64,000 nt of DNA from Lenzites betulinus (Eukaryota; Basidiomycota; Agaricomycetes; Polyporales; Polyporaceae), in the NCBI GenBank assembly GCA_022264855.1, contig JABYQU010000036.1:248001-312000 (forward strand), given 5' to 3'. This document shows positions 16,258 through 28,709 of this stretch, one piece after another (the first letter of the stretch is position 1; each line of letters begins with the position of its first letter). The notes beneath the pieces are model-generated. The model searched no databases, was not told where the DNA came from, and was given only the letters and a program-made list of their open reading frames with translations. Both the position numbers and the translations under genes were made by a program.

Positions 16258-17354
16258 AGTTGGTTTTCGAGGGTGTTAGGAAGGGCGATTGCGGATGTTT
16301 TTGGGGAGTCTGAGTGGGATATATACCACGGAAATGATCTGGTATTTTTAGTTTCTGTATGGTCGAGGATTTAGGGGAGAGGACAGCCATGTCAAACGCG
16401 TGTCGTCGCAACGCGCCGCGCACAACGCCGAGCACGAGGAGTGGTCTCCTGCTCGAATCCATTGGCTAGGGTCGTTGCGACGCTCATTCAATGATGGCTG
16501 GACCGGATACTGTACATGCGGATTGAGCGGATAGCACTGGCTGGACTTTGCTGTGACGTGATAGAAGTAAGACACAACGCGAATGGGCGCCCTCCGATGA
16601 CGCACCCCATGTGCATACGCATCACAGCGACCTCATCCCTTGGGATATTGGATATCAACAGGAGAATTCAACATACCGCACGATCCTCAATTCGTTCAAG
16701 GTTGCTCATGCCGTTGCCTTACGGATAGTCCACTTTGGGGCGGATGAATTAGACAGAGACGCACCTATAGCTCCAGGAAACGGGCTTGTCTGTGCATCAG
16801 CGCGACCCTGCGTGGGCATGCAGCGACAGCTCGTGGTTCGCCGCACTGGGAGCACGCCCATGACGCTAGCAGCCGGGGAACCCTGAATTCAGTACGTAGT
16901 CATGAGTGGAGGCGTAGCGCCGGTAACCGATGTTATCTTCAGCCGCTCTTTTGGTGTCTGAGATGGGGTGTTCAAATCGCCGTCCGAACGGTGGATGAAT
17001 CCGCCGGATTGAGATGTCATTGGTCGGCTTGAAATGAGGTGCCGAAGACATGCGCTGCTGATATTGAAAAGCAAAATGTGGTTGTCGGTGAATCGTGGCA
17101 GCCGCCTTTCGACGCCTTTCGACTTGTATACAGCGCAGGTTGCCCAAACGAGGGGGGGGGGGCTCGGGAGGACTCGCCTAGTACCACCAAGGGCGTGCAT
17201 AAGAGCACATCGTTCTCAAGAGTCGTGTCTGCGCGGTGAGAGGCCACGAATGACTAGGCAACATCCGAATCGCAGTCATGACACAGGACACCCGCCGTTT
17301 GGCCGAGGCGTACATGCGGCAGATTGATCGCACGCGTTCAAAGGATTTTTACTG
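16258..17354. other. Intergenic region, no gene recognised
   Basis: This holds the GMC promoter and about 1 kb of sequence with only short unrelated open frames. A G homopolymer occurs at about 17151-17162. Confidence 0.4.
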
Positions 17355-17410
17355 ATGAGCTATGAGTAACACAAACAGGTCGCTTCTTATTCATGTTACT
17401 CATAGCTCAT
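17355..17410. repeat. Short perfect hairpin (17-bp stem, 22-nt loop)
   Basis: ATGAGCTATGAGTAACA at 17355-17371 is repeated as an exact reverse complement at 17394-17410. Related imperfect copies lie at 33791-33841 and near 34060. The shared core GCTATGNGTAACA points to a small dispersed palindromic repeat rather than chance. It lies in intergenic DNA. It could be a miniature transposon relic or a terminator-like structure. Confidence 0.6.
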
Positions 17411-18064
17411 TCAACGTGTTCTGCGAAGCCGATAGGCCGATGATAGAAGCCGAGGAGGTTACCTCACGCATGGTAGGCAGCAATCCCGACTAGACGGAAT
17501 GCATGCAAGCCGGCTGCAAATGCCTGGATGTCAGTGGTCCAAGAATCATATCGATGAGACTCATTGAGGGAAAATCGGACTGTTCCAAAGATCGTCTTCC
17601 CGGACCTTGTTCCTCGTCGGTACTTCTGTCCACGGCGGCGTATTCTGTGACGCATACGCGGCTGCGGATAGAGTGTTGGGATCAGGTGCATCTGCTATTT
17701 GGTAAGAATGAACACACCGATCACGAACGGCGTCGCCTCTGGAATCCGATTTTCCTGAATCTGCAGGAAGGTCAGGAAAGCTCGACCTCTACAACATCAG
17801 ATAGAATCACATTGCAAGGATGTGCTCGAGTCTGGGCGTGCAGAGATAGTAGCAACACACACCTGACTGAAATCGATGCTCGTTGCATGCAACTGCACTC
17901 AAACAACGACCAACAGGCCTGTGAACGACGCATGCCTCCGCAATGCCATTGTATCCTGTCCGATTCGTAGCATAAAAGTACATCGCCAACCAAGAAATGC
18001 TGATGAGATATTAAATTAGATGAGAGCGCAAAGGAGCGAACAAACAAACCGTCCGAACCACATC
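17411..18064. other. Intergenic region with weak minus-strand coding-like stretch
   Basis: Between the hairpin and the copper ATPase stop codon, the minus strand holds open stretches (about 17464-17760 and 17807-17989). They can be joined only by assumption. They match no family I recognise and show no conserved motif. I do not call a gene. Confidence 0.25.
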
Positions 18065-21000
18065 TCACACAGCCTCGCTCATCTCTACCGGCAGCTGGCT
18101 ATAGCCCGACACATCCCTGCGCCCGCCCACGAGCCCCCTGACCGCGTCCCACGCGTCGCGTACCGCGTTCCGCGCGCTGTCGGCCATCGTCTCGCGGTTC
18201 ACCGTCTCGTCGGGCATCAGGCTCTCCTGCGGGCGCACCCACCATTTGAGCGCGAGCGAGCTCGTCACGACGCTCACGGACGAGAACGCCATCGCCGCAG
18301 CCGCGGCCATCGGGGGCAGGCTCACGCCGAGCGGGAGGAAGAAGCCCATCGCGAGCGGGATGCCGAGCACGTTGTACAGACACGCCCAGACGAGGTTGCG
18401 CCGGATCGTGGCGAAGATCGCGCGCGAGAGGTGCAGCGCGGCGACGACGTCGAGAAGGTCGGAGCGCATGAGGACGACGTCGGCGGCCTCGATCGCGACG
18501 GAGGTGCCGGAAGACAGCGCGATGCCGACGGATGCGGCGACGAGCGATGGCGAGTCGTTGATGCCGTCCCCGACCTGGTGTGATGATCAGCAGCTGCGTC
18601 GATGTGCAAACACAGCGTATGACACGTACCATGGCCACACCACCGCCGTACTTCTCCATGAGCTCAGTGATCACGGATGCTTTGCCTTTGGGACTCATGT
18701 TGGCCCATACGTTCTCCTGCTTGATACCAACTTGCTTTGCAACGGCGAGCGCCGTCGCCCTCGCGTCGCCCGTCATCATATTGACCTCGATGCCCATTTT
18801 CTGGAGCACCTTGATAGCGTAAGCCGACGATGGACGAGGTGCATCGGAGAGCGCAATGGCGAGCACAGGCACAGGAGGCTTGCCGGACGTCGAGATGGAA
18901 ACAAAGATAGCGGTGAGTCCTTGGTTGGACTCTTCGCAGTCGAACGCGGCGAGAGCAGTAGGGAGCTGGGCATCGCTCGTCTGCAGAACGAAGCGGGCGT
19001 TGCCGATAAAGACTGTACATTGACCCTTGCCTCCCGGCAGGGCGATGTCTGCCTTCACACCTGCGCCGGTGACGCTCTCGAACGTCTGGATGGTGACCTC
19101 CGAGATAGCGACCATCGACTTGCTCAGGAGCTCCTTGCCGTGGACCGCTACAGCCTTAGCGAGCGGATGCTCGGACCGTGCCTCGGTCGCTGATACCATG
19201 GCGATGACATCCGCGCGTGTAATCTGGCCCAGACACTTTGTCGTCAGCGGGGCTTCGTTGAGCGAGTGGGGGACATCATCCGCGTAGCTATGCAGGTCGC
19301 TATGGTCGCTGGAGGGAGCCCAAGCCATCGACGCTACGGTGAGCTTGCCTTGCGTGACCGTACCCGTCTTGTCCAGTGCGATGTGCTTGATGAACCGGCT
19401 CGCCTCGAGTGCCCTCCCGCCCTTGATGAGGATCCCGTTCTTCGCGCCCATGCCGGTGCCGACCATGATCGCGGTGGGTGTGCTCAGGCCGAGCGCACAA
19501 GGACACGCAACGACGACGACGGAGATGCACAGCTGGAGACAGATGGCGAGCTTTGATGCGCCATGGGCATGGAACAGTGCAGGGAGCGCGTTCTCGTCGA
19601 TGACATGCGAGATGACCATCCACGCAGCAAAAGTGACGAGGGAAAGGGAGATGACCATCGGCACGAAGAAGCCGGCGACCCTGTCTGCAAATTCTTGGAT
19701 CGGGGCTTTGGAGGTCTGTGCATCTTCGACGAGCTTGACGATTTGGGCGAGCGCGGTGTCCTTCCCTGCGCGGGTGACCACCATGTCAAACGTGCCGAGG
19801 CCGTTCACAGTGCCTCCGATAACGGTGTCTCCGACCTGCTTGAGTACGGGTATAGGCTCTCCCGTGACTGCGCTCTCATCAATCGAGGAAGTCCCCCGCA
19901 GCACGGTACCGTCCGCAGGCACCTTGTCGCCAGGGACGAGCTTCACCGTGTCACCGACTTGCACCAGCTCGGTCGCTATCCTCTTCTCCTGCGTGCATGC
20001 CGGGGCATCCGTGTAGATTGTCGCCATAGACGGAGCCAGAGCCATGAGGTCGGTCAGAGCGGCGCTGGTCTTGCCCTTGGCCCGATTCTCGAGATACCGA
20101 CCGAGCGACACGAACATAATGAGCATCGTGCTGGTGTCGAAGAAGACCATCGGGTGGTAGTCCAACTCGCTGTTGAACGCAGCGAAGCACATCGCGCCGA
20201 TGGAGTAGGTGTATGCGGACGACGTCCCAATGGCGATGAGGACGTCCATCGTGGCGCTCCCGTGCTTCAGCGACTTGTATGCGTTCCTGTAGAACTTCTG
20301 GCCCAGCCAAACTAGCGCGGGCGTGGCGAGAGCAAGCGCCAGTATATCGCCCACGTAGACGCCGCGACAGAGCTGGTGCTCGACGATCGGCGCAAGAAAC
20401 GAGATCCTCGGTGCGACCATCGTGACGAAGAACACCGGGACAGCAAAGATGAGGCTCCACTGGAAGCGCGACCGCCACTCCTGTATCTCCTTCGTGCGTG
20501 TGAGCGAGCGCAGCTGTGTTGCGTCCTCCTGGTCAGACACCATCGCGTTGAAGCCCATTTCTTCGATCCGCTCGACGAGCTCTCGCGGGCCGACCATGGT
20601 GCAGTCGAACTCCACCCTGCACGTTTCTGTGGCGAGCGAGACCGCGACGCTGGAGACACCCGGCATCACCCCCAGCTCCTTCTCCACCGTCGACGTGCAC
20701 GACGAGCATGTCATGCCATAGATACGAAGCGTAATTGAATCCGAGCGCGTGGTGGGTATGAGGGTGGCGTCGAAACCAATGTCGGATATTTCCTGTGTGA
20801 TTGTCAGCCATAGTTATCATCAAACATCAATATTAACGGGTGAATGCGCAAGCGAGTGACTTTTCGAATATTTGTGGGCATAATCGCCACAGACAAGAAT
20901 GGGTCATGCCGTTCTCAACGCATGATGCCGGGATGGGCATAGTCGGGGCGACGGCCCAAGTGCGTCATCGAGTACGCAACATATTGGAGATTATGCGAAC

Positions 21001-21743
21001 ATGTCGCTCACGATGATTCAGCTGACACGCTGACACGGAGAGTCCCTGGATGTCGGAGTGTGATACGCTGACTACACGCAAAGCTTTGACCACATAGCTT
21101 CCTCTTGGCTCTGTAGCGCAAAGATCGACTTATACGCTGATTACACCCAAAATGTTCTGTGTAAGCAGCATACAAGGACCGTGCGAGGCGACGCCCTCGG
21201 TGTGAGGATCATGTATTCATGGTCCACTCAACCCGCGAGCGCCGTGAGAGGAGTTCAAGGGGTGAAGGGTTGCGCCATATGATGGGTTATGATACTGGGC
21301 TTATCGTTCTCGTCCCGGGTTTCGAAACATCGTGTGGAGGTGAAAGACATAACTGCAGTGGTACATACCCCGATTATCTTGTCCGAATCCCATACGGCGG
21401 GGTCGTACTCCACAACACCTCGTTCGGCGAGCAGTGCAACTTTGACAGAGTGAATGCCTGGCTGCGTGCGCAGCATTCCCTCTATGGACTGTCCCACTCT
21501 CAGCTCGGGGTTGATTATTAGCTTGGGGAAGACACACACCTCTACGCACGCCCCGCAGGTCATGCCCTCGATCCTCAGCTCGCACTTTTCCGACGCGGGC
21601 CCGCCCGGTCCAACAAGGGGTTCATTATCGCCTACAGGCAGCTCGAGCTTTCCGGAAGGAGGCGAATGGGGGGCTTTGAGGATGCTATTGAAGGCGGCGG
21701 AAAGGCCGGCCATGACTGGTGTAATGGGTGTCCGCGGTGCCAT
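18065..21743 (-). CDS. CCC2: Copper-transporting P1B-type ATPase (Ccc2-like)
   Basis: Membrane pump that moves cytosolic copper into the secretory pathway, where it is loaded onto multicopper oxidases such as Fet3 or laccases. Exons, upper to lower: 21540-21743, 21369-21488, 18630-20792, 18065-18574. They sum to 2,997 nt (998 aa), close to yeast Ccc2 (1,004 aa). There are two N-terminal heavy-metal domains: GMTCGAC (Cys63, Cys66) and GMTCSSC (Cys137, Cys140). Then come the actuator motif TGEP, the copper-binding CPC in [15 protein letters not shown] (Cys538, Cys540), and the phosphorylation motif DKTGT (Asp about 582). SEHP and GDGINDS follow. The second intron is 576 nt, about ten times the local norm. 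The first intron is 51 nt and lies inside the first metal-binding domain. Confidence 0.95.
21063..21151. repeat. Two near-identical 20-nt direct repeats in the long CCC2 intron
   Basis: ATACGCTGACTACACGCAAA at 21063-21082 and ATACGCTGATTACACCCAAA at 21132-21151 match at 18 of 20 positions, 69 nt apart. Both lie within the 576-nt intron, so they may be part of inserted DNA or of a regulatory element. Confidence 0.5.
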
Positions 21744-24636
21744 GGTTGGGAGAGATAAATAGAAAGTAGATGTGTAAGAAAGCGCCTGCGCTGGTCCGGG
21801 TGTTGTGGGTAGTGTCAGCGAGCCTGCGAGGACAGGCCGAGCTTTGAGCGCTGCGCTTCAGCTTACGGAGATGGTCGCGGTTAGAGCACAAGTTACCCGC
21901 GGTCTCCGGCCTGAGGCACTTGCGCGTTAACTATTCGGGAAGTATATTCCCACACCCATTTCCGCAGTAAATAGTACTGCTATGACTAAGTAATGCAGTG
22001 CTGTACCGCTCACTGTATTGCAGTGTATCATAGTCTTCGTCCGGGTGATGGGCGTCGAGAAGCAGGGACACTGGACTACCACGAGTGTATAGCAAGTACG
22101 GCTAGGACGAAGATGAGCGAGCTCTGAGAGCAAGAGCCGGGCACATAGTGGGAGACGACAAGACACGTCACGAAAAATCAACGAAGGGAACACTTTAAGC
22201 GCTCTGCGGAGTTCGCCAATACATTAGCGCCTGCTCAACTGCCCTCTCTCGTAACGTTTATGCCTTCATCCCGCAATGTGTGGGCCAGCAGTTGTTAGCA
22301 ACTGTGCATGGGGCATACAAGGTATGTATCCTCAACGTATTCATTTTTTATGATTTTTCTTTGGGCTACCATTACTACATGCTTCTACGGAGAATACAGC
22401 GCAAGCTACATGGACTACCACGGCTATGTACCTCGCTGCGAAGCTATGGGTAAACTGCTTTCTCCTGATGTGTGCAGTGGATGTCAGTACAATCAGCACC
22501 CATGCAACGCTATACATGGACTCACATCCAAGAGGACAACGGTTGGACAAACCGACAGCGCACCGAACTGCATGCCTGTCTTCGCGCATACAAGTGCTTC
22601 GCCACTGCGCAGAATCCGAGACCATAATGCCTTGAATGTCCCATGAGCTCCGCTTGTCTTGCGAGGTTCCTTTCCATCCTCAAGAGCAATCGTCCTAGAT
22701 GTATTATAACCAATCAACTTACACGCATCACAGTCGTGCCGGTGAAATTTACCTGATTCTATCCAAAAGGCTTTCGTCTGATAACTCGCGGGCAACCTCA
22801 AGTTCAACACGGGAATGGAGACTTTTTAACACAACGAAGGTAATTGTGATATCCGGTCGCATCTTTACTACGCGCACGACCAATAAACAGAGAGGGTGGG
22901 CATGTCCTATTATAAGTAGGTTCATTAGCTTCTGCCGGACAAATAGAAGAACGGGACGGCGCACCCCAGAAGTACGACGTGTAAACGAAGAGGTGCTTGC
23001 AATTGGGCGTGGCGGTCATGATAGTTGACGCTACCAAACAAGGCTTTCAGGTGAGTGTATATTGTGCCGCCCGCAGACCCGCCTAAAGTACCTATATATA
23101 CAGGCTCAACCCGAGTCAGTGATTAATTCATTATTATTACTATTCACTGCATTGTGTTTCAGCGCAGGAAGAGGGGTGTGCATCTCAGTGCATCATAGTC
23201 TCAGACTGTTTCATTGAGACCGAGACAGGGTGACCGTTTGACCCTGATTACTACTAGTCAGCCTGAACTCGGTCAGAATCTCCTTGAAGACGACAATCTC
23301 TCAGGAAGAACTATCAAAAATGTGACTGCATTCCACTTACTAAGTTACTACCTTGATATGAGGTACAACACCGGAAATCGATGTTGCGGATCCTGTTTGC
23401 GCATCTGCCAGTGATCATGTAATCCTTCGTGTACGCAAACGGAGTATATGCCTTCATCCAGTCCTCGACTGGCGGTCACCTTGCAAGCACACTGTCGACA
23501 GTCGGCATGAACAACCTGAGGAAGCTGCGGCCCTAGTACATCAAGGAGGTCTGAACTGCAAGAAGTTGAACTAGTTCAACTACTGCAGTAGTTCAGTGTT
23601 TGCCCTTTGTAGCCATACACTTCCCACGCCACATCAACTTAGTACGGCGGGCCTTGCGCACCAGGACTTAGTACTTATTCCTCGCGGCTCAGCATTATCA
23701 TACTACGTCAATGCGTCTTCAAACAAACTGATCTCGGGGTGCTTGTCCGATTGTAGGCAAGAACGAAAGTAGTGAGTACTGCTATTGCACTTTTGTACAT
23801 TTGGTAGCAGGCTGGTTGCGGCCAGCACTAGTATGATTAATATCAATACAAGGGCCCATCGTGTTCACCTGGATACTTGCCCTCAATATTGGCGTCTGCT
23901 TTATGGGCGATGGCGCCACTACTTCCGTGAGAGTTGCGACGTTGCGGGCGTACAGTGACTTGAACTTAGCCATTTCAAAATACGTACGACACGAAGACCT
24001 GACGCGGACCATATATTTCTCTGGTAGTCCTCGGAACTGCTGGCGCCGCTGGAGACTACTTTCCCGGTGACCGGAGATTATTTGATGTCTTCGCTGGAAG
24101 ATTATATGAGCTGCACCCATCTAGACATCGCTGGTGAATCATGAGTCGTGCCAGTGGTGTCAACGCGGCATGTCGGGCCACATGGCCGCAGCCGCCCTGT
24201 GGTTCTAATCTAATAGTAGGCTCGTTAACGAGCCTCTCTTTCAACGACCCCAAGTTGATACTACGTGGCAAATTAGGTGGCGCACCACGCCGACCATCAG
24301 TCTCATCGATTGAAATGGCTCTTGTGCACACTAGAAGGCAACCTTCGAGAGCTAGAAAGATCCTTCCGACCTCATGACAAATGGTACGTAGCCAGGTACG
24401 TGTCTCTTTTAGGGATCAGTCGTTAATATCGTCCCGGAACATGCGCTCCGATTCACCTTCCTTTCCATATGTGTCCCCGCCACAGTTGCACACGCACAAA
24501 TTTCGGGCCAACCTTGTTCACAGTAACATGACTTGGGGCAGCTGCTCACAGTATATAACGTATCCCTCAAGATCCATCAATGGTCATAACCTGGCACGCC
24601 TGACTTTCTCCCCTACCCATCCCGTCCACCCTCGCC
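21744..24636. other. Gene-poor region
   Basis: About 2.9 kb with no recognisable gene. It holds the CCC2 promoter at its left end. At its right end is a TATA-like sequence (AGTATATAAC, about 24550) some 80 nt before the next start codon. An imperfect inverted repeat at 23551-23596 is centred on the 16-bp palindrome GTTGAACTAGTTCAAC (23565-23580). Confidence 0.45.
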
Positions 24637-25954
24637 ATGCCACCAAGGAAAATGCCAAAGAAGTTTGCGCATTTTGCGCATCTTGTAACTCTTAAGCTCC
24701 GTCGTCACTGAGTTGCTCATTGATTCCCGACCCCTCGCAGATCCCGTATTGGAATGTCCCATTGAAGATGTTTTGTGTCAGTCTACCGCAAAATGTAGTT
24801 CCGCCACTTGAACAAGCAGCCGTAGTAGCCCCGTCGCCGCCTCCACTCATCCCGCAGATTGTGCGCCACAGCGCGGCTGCCTTCCCGCGAACTACTTCGG
24901 GTGCATCAGCGGTGCCCAGACTTCGAAATGCAAGAGTTCGGCAACATCACATGGTAAGCCTGCGTCCAGCTTGCCGATGTTTGTGCTCATCTGCCGTTGG
25001 CTGCAGAATCACAGCGAAAACTCGCAACGTCGAAAACGGGGTTTGATTCCAGCAGCGGCCCCCAAATTACACTCCCGGCTCCCTCAAGCAGGATCTTCCC
25101 AATTCTTGGCTCCTAAAATTGGGATGAAATCGTCTGATCGTTCCGTAAACGTCACTCGTGCGTGGGCCCGTGGCGTCCATGAAGCCTCTTCCCTTCCGTC
25201 GACATCCGTTCCGCTACCCTTCCAGCAAGTACCGACAGTTTCTGTTCCGCCCTTTGTGCCGCTACCTACCCCGACCTCTGTATCACCGAGCATCGAGCGC
25301 CGGACGTCTCAGCTGTGGATCACGGGTAGCGACTACGACGATGTGGTGCCTACTGGCTCGCTCCAAGATCCCCTACCTCTGTCCGTAGCGACTAACACAT
25401 ACCGTGCCCTCAGAGACATGCGATTCAACGACACACCCAACTCAGCGCTATCGCATTCTAACGCATATATAGGAGCCCCTACTTACAATTCTATAACCAC
25501 CCGCTCCTCGCTTTCGGGCGCCCTCGGCGACGGACAAACAGCGTCGTTACACCCATACTACCACTCCGCGCACGGAGACGAGAACGTCTTCCACCCTGGA
25601 GAAGCGCAGGGCGCTGCATATGGCCAGCCTTCCGCTCCTCAGCCCCAGTGCGGCCCTTCAAACACCCAGGCATCGACTCCACTGGCACATTTTTCCAGCC
25701 TACACGGACGCTTCCCGTTCCATCCGTCTCGTGTCGCTCGCATGCACGCACGGTACCCATATCCTGCTATCAGAACAACCGTAGCAGAGCTACGGCTGAA
25801 GCTTGATACAGCCGAGCTCTCCGAGTCAGCCACCGAGGGCCAGTGCCCCCAACTGACATATGGCACGCCACCCGAAGGTGAACCTATGGCAGGCACTCAG
25901 CTTGATTGCGCCACTTTTAATGCCTCCCCGAGTACCGAGGACGAGTCTAAGTGA
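24637..25954 (+). CDS. Unrecognised Pro/Ser-rich protein
   Basis: I do not recognise this protein. A three-exon model fits: 24637-24684, 24741-24953, 25007-25954. The introns are GT-AG, 56 and 53 nt, and the total is 1,209 nt (402 aa). The N terminus, MPPRKMPKKFAHFAHL, is basic. Residues 30-100 are Pro/Ala-rich, with a basic patch SQRRKRG just after the second intron. The rest is rich in Ser, Pro and Thr with no hydrophobic segment, and the C terminus is acidic (STEDESK). The single long frame (316 codons in exon 3), the matching intron phases and a TATA-like box upstream support a real gene. The composition suggests a disordered, perhaps nuclear, protein. The exact start is uncertain. Confidence 0.55.
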
Positions 25955-28709
25955 AGTGTCGCGGGAGGAGCGCCCTGGCTGCGCAAACAAGAATGGTTCT
26001 GCACATGATTGGCAGTCGGATTTAGTTTCAACTTCTTGAGCTTTCTCCTTTCGAGCCCCTGTCCTCTGAGCTGTACGAATGTATCCCAGTCCACGCCGAA
26101 GAAGTGTAGGTAAATAGTAGATAACACAATCCTGTCAACGGCATGGCGCAGCTCCCGGCCATACGGGAGATTCCTGGCCCAAGCTGTAGTCAGAATGAAC
26201 CCATGTACGTAGTTTTCTGAGCTGTAATGTCACGCACCAGATTGGACGTAGATCGGACGACATGCACTACTTGGTCACCGGCCATCGCAACATTCCTCCG
26301 CCACAATGCCGCAGGGAACATCATGAGTGCATGAAGCAACTTTGTCCCACACCGGATATATGCGCGCATGCCTACAGGGCGTCATATATGCACTGCACCA
26401 GGCCGAGGGCGCCGGGGGCTATACCCCGCCGAGACGACCAGCAGCGGGTGACTGATGACATCCGTCCGTCGCTGTATGCATTCATGGGAGAGCTGAGCGC
26501 TGCGAGAGGGTTTATAGTTGGACATTCACATGCTCCGCATTCCCGCTGTCCCATAAACAAGACGGACTCACAGGCACGATACCGACGAGACTGAAGAAGA
26601 AACTGCGTTGCAAGACGGTCTTCACGGACGGACACGGAGCCGATGTCTTCTCAATAGCCCGTGAGCGCATGCGCTTGTCGAGGTGTGCGAAGCTCGTGTG
26701 GTGGTGGATGGGATCTTCATCAGTACGCATTCCATAACATCGCAACATACCTGGGTGACAAGCTGAGAAGTCAAGCTATGTCTACAAAGCACGGGATTGC
26801 CAGGCAACATGGTGCAACGATGAGAGATCGTAAGACGGATCAATGTCGCGGGGACTGCTTATAGGTAGGGTAGTACCCTTACGCGAGCAACCAACTTCGC
26901 CAGGCTGTCATGAGCATGTCACTGTGTAGATGTATGTCAGTTGCCTGTAGGTCGCTGGTAGCGATAGAGTATATGATGTACCGTAGGGGGAACATGTCAT
27001 TCTTAGCGTGTGTTGAGTATGTTGACGGGTGCCCGACCGCGCTGGCAGCTGAGAACACCTCGGATGATGATGTCCTCTACCGACAGCTTCGCGAAGAGGG
27101 CTCATGAGGAGCCTGAGGCAATAGGGCGCCGCCAATAGATCCCCGACTCCCGTTATCTGGGACTTTTTGGAAGACGCGAAGTCACGGCAACACTGTTCTT
27201 ACGGTGAAGTTCTTGGTAATAGCCAGCAGACATGACGGATGCTAAGCTCGTACGCTCTCACTACCACAAGCATGGTCGGAGCGATGCCACGGTCGCCCGC
27301 CGCAGTCTGGACGAGTGTTGTGATGCATCACTGTCCGTACGCGTTATTTATCATTTCTGTACAGGATGCAGGTGCGCCCTCTCATCAACAGGACACTGCG
27401 TGTGAAGGATAAGGCACACTTACGATGCCAGAGCGTATATCATCTTATATAACGCCGTATGAACACACTGAACGATGTTCATGTACCATCCCAGCCGTTT
27501 AAACGAGTCATGCGAGGTAAAGCAGGGGGTAGAGCACGTACTAGGAGATCCTTCATCACCGGGGGTGATTGGTGAGTCTCCGCGGCGTTCCGCGCTGATC
27601 TATCGTCCAAGGAAGTCTGGTTGGCAGTAGCTATATCATCGCGATATGATCAGAGCAGCTGTGTAGATATACCCCTGGGGCCTGCGATGGTCCGAATCTG
27701 TACATACCATGTGGCACCTGCTTGACCCCAACTGCTGTGGATTTGAACGGCGTCATTGCGCGACCATGGGCGTCGCGTCCCTGATGCAGTATCCTACGCC
27801 CGACCACTAGAAGCCGGCGGCGGATTATCAGAAGGAGCCCTGCGCACAGTACGGTTCCTTTGTTTCGGTGTGGCTCACTTCGTCGGGCATCTTGACGCAA
27901 GAGAATTCACTGAAGTATCATCAGGCGCTCTTGATGGGTATGCGAACATCGCCAGGTGAGCCTGAGGTGAGAATACGGCGGCAGTTGTAGCTTAGCTCGA
28001 GTCCTGCGATGTACCGCGCGTCGGCGGTGGGCACTGGGCCGTGGCCATGTCGGTGGCCCATGCCACCAGCCACCTGTACATGTGGATGATCAGGACGACC
28101 TGGACGCCGTGATCGACGTGCCACACTGCTCAGGCTGGCCGCGATGGTAGCTCAGCGTTCCTGAAGGAAGATGTGCGGGCCCTCGAAGCTTGTCAAGGCA
28201 TGCATGTCGAGAGACAACTTTGATGGAACGCAAACTGATGATGGGCAGATGCAACGAGTGCGCTCTGCTGCGGCAAACCCCGGAGCGCCGGACGGCGCTT
28301 GCCCGATATAGGGCGGCCAGGCCCCCGTCTCGGCCGGTGGGCGGCATCCTTGTTGTGCCCTATTTGTACGCGGCGCGGGGTGCGTTGGCGTCGGCGACAA
28401 CTGTGCGCCCGACGAGGAGGAGGGGTGGCCCAATGAGCATGGCTCTGACGATAGACATGCACGCCGCAAGCGAGGACAATCACCGCACCTGCACGCAGCA
28501 GGGGAGGGATGATTATGCGGAAATGGAGTGAACACCAGGGAGATCTGGATCGGTCGCTTGGGAGTAATTAACGACGGTGCAGCGGGCGGCGGCTCTCGCT
28601 CAAACCGCACTTTCGACCCTCTCGACGACGCCACGACCATCCACCCCTGCGCTTTCCCCCCCTTCATCCTTTTTCCGACGCCCCGCTTCGCCCCGTGCGT
28701 GCGACCTGC
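25955..28709. other. Gene-poor region
   Basis: About 2.75 kb without a confident gene. The minus strand at 25960-26135 can be read as a short, protein-like stretch (RELRHAVDRIVLSTIYLHFF), but I could not connect it to an intact gene. The right end, from about 28600, is C/T-rich on the + strand and probably forms the promoter and leader of the next gene. Confidence 0.35.

Noticed and set aside
17464..18010. Small minus-strand gene after CCC2
   Set aside because: The joins would be arbitrary and no motif is recognisable.
22493..22810. Open minus-strand frame of about 105 codons in the gene desert
   Set aside because: Composition looks random, with no introns, motifs or conserved signature.
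24120..24200. tRNA-like sequence with a GGTTCTAATC box
   Set aside because: The anticodon and acceptor stems do not form.
27631..28500. GC-rich open minus-strand stretches, considered as a membrane-protein or pheromone-receptor gene
   Set aside because: No receptor motifs or series of hydrophobic helices could be assembled.
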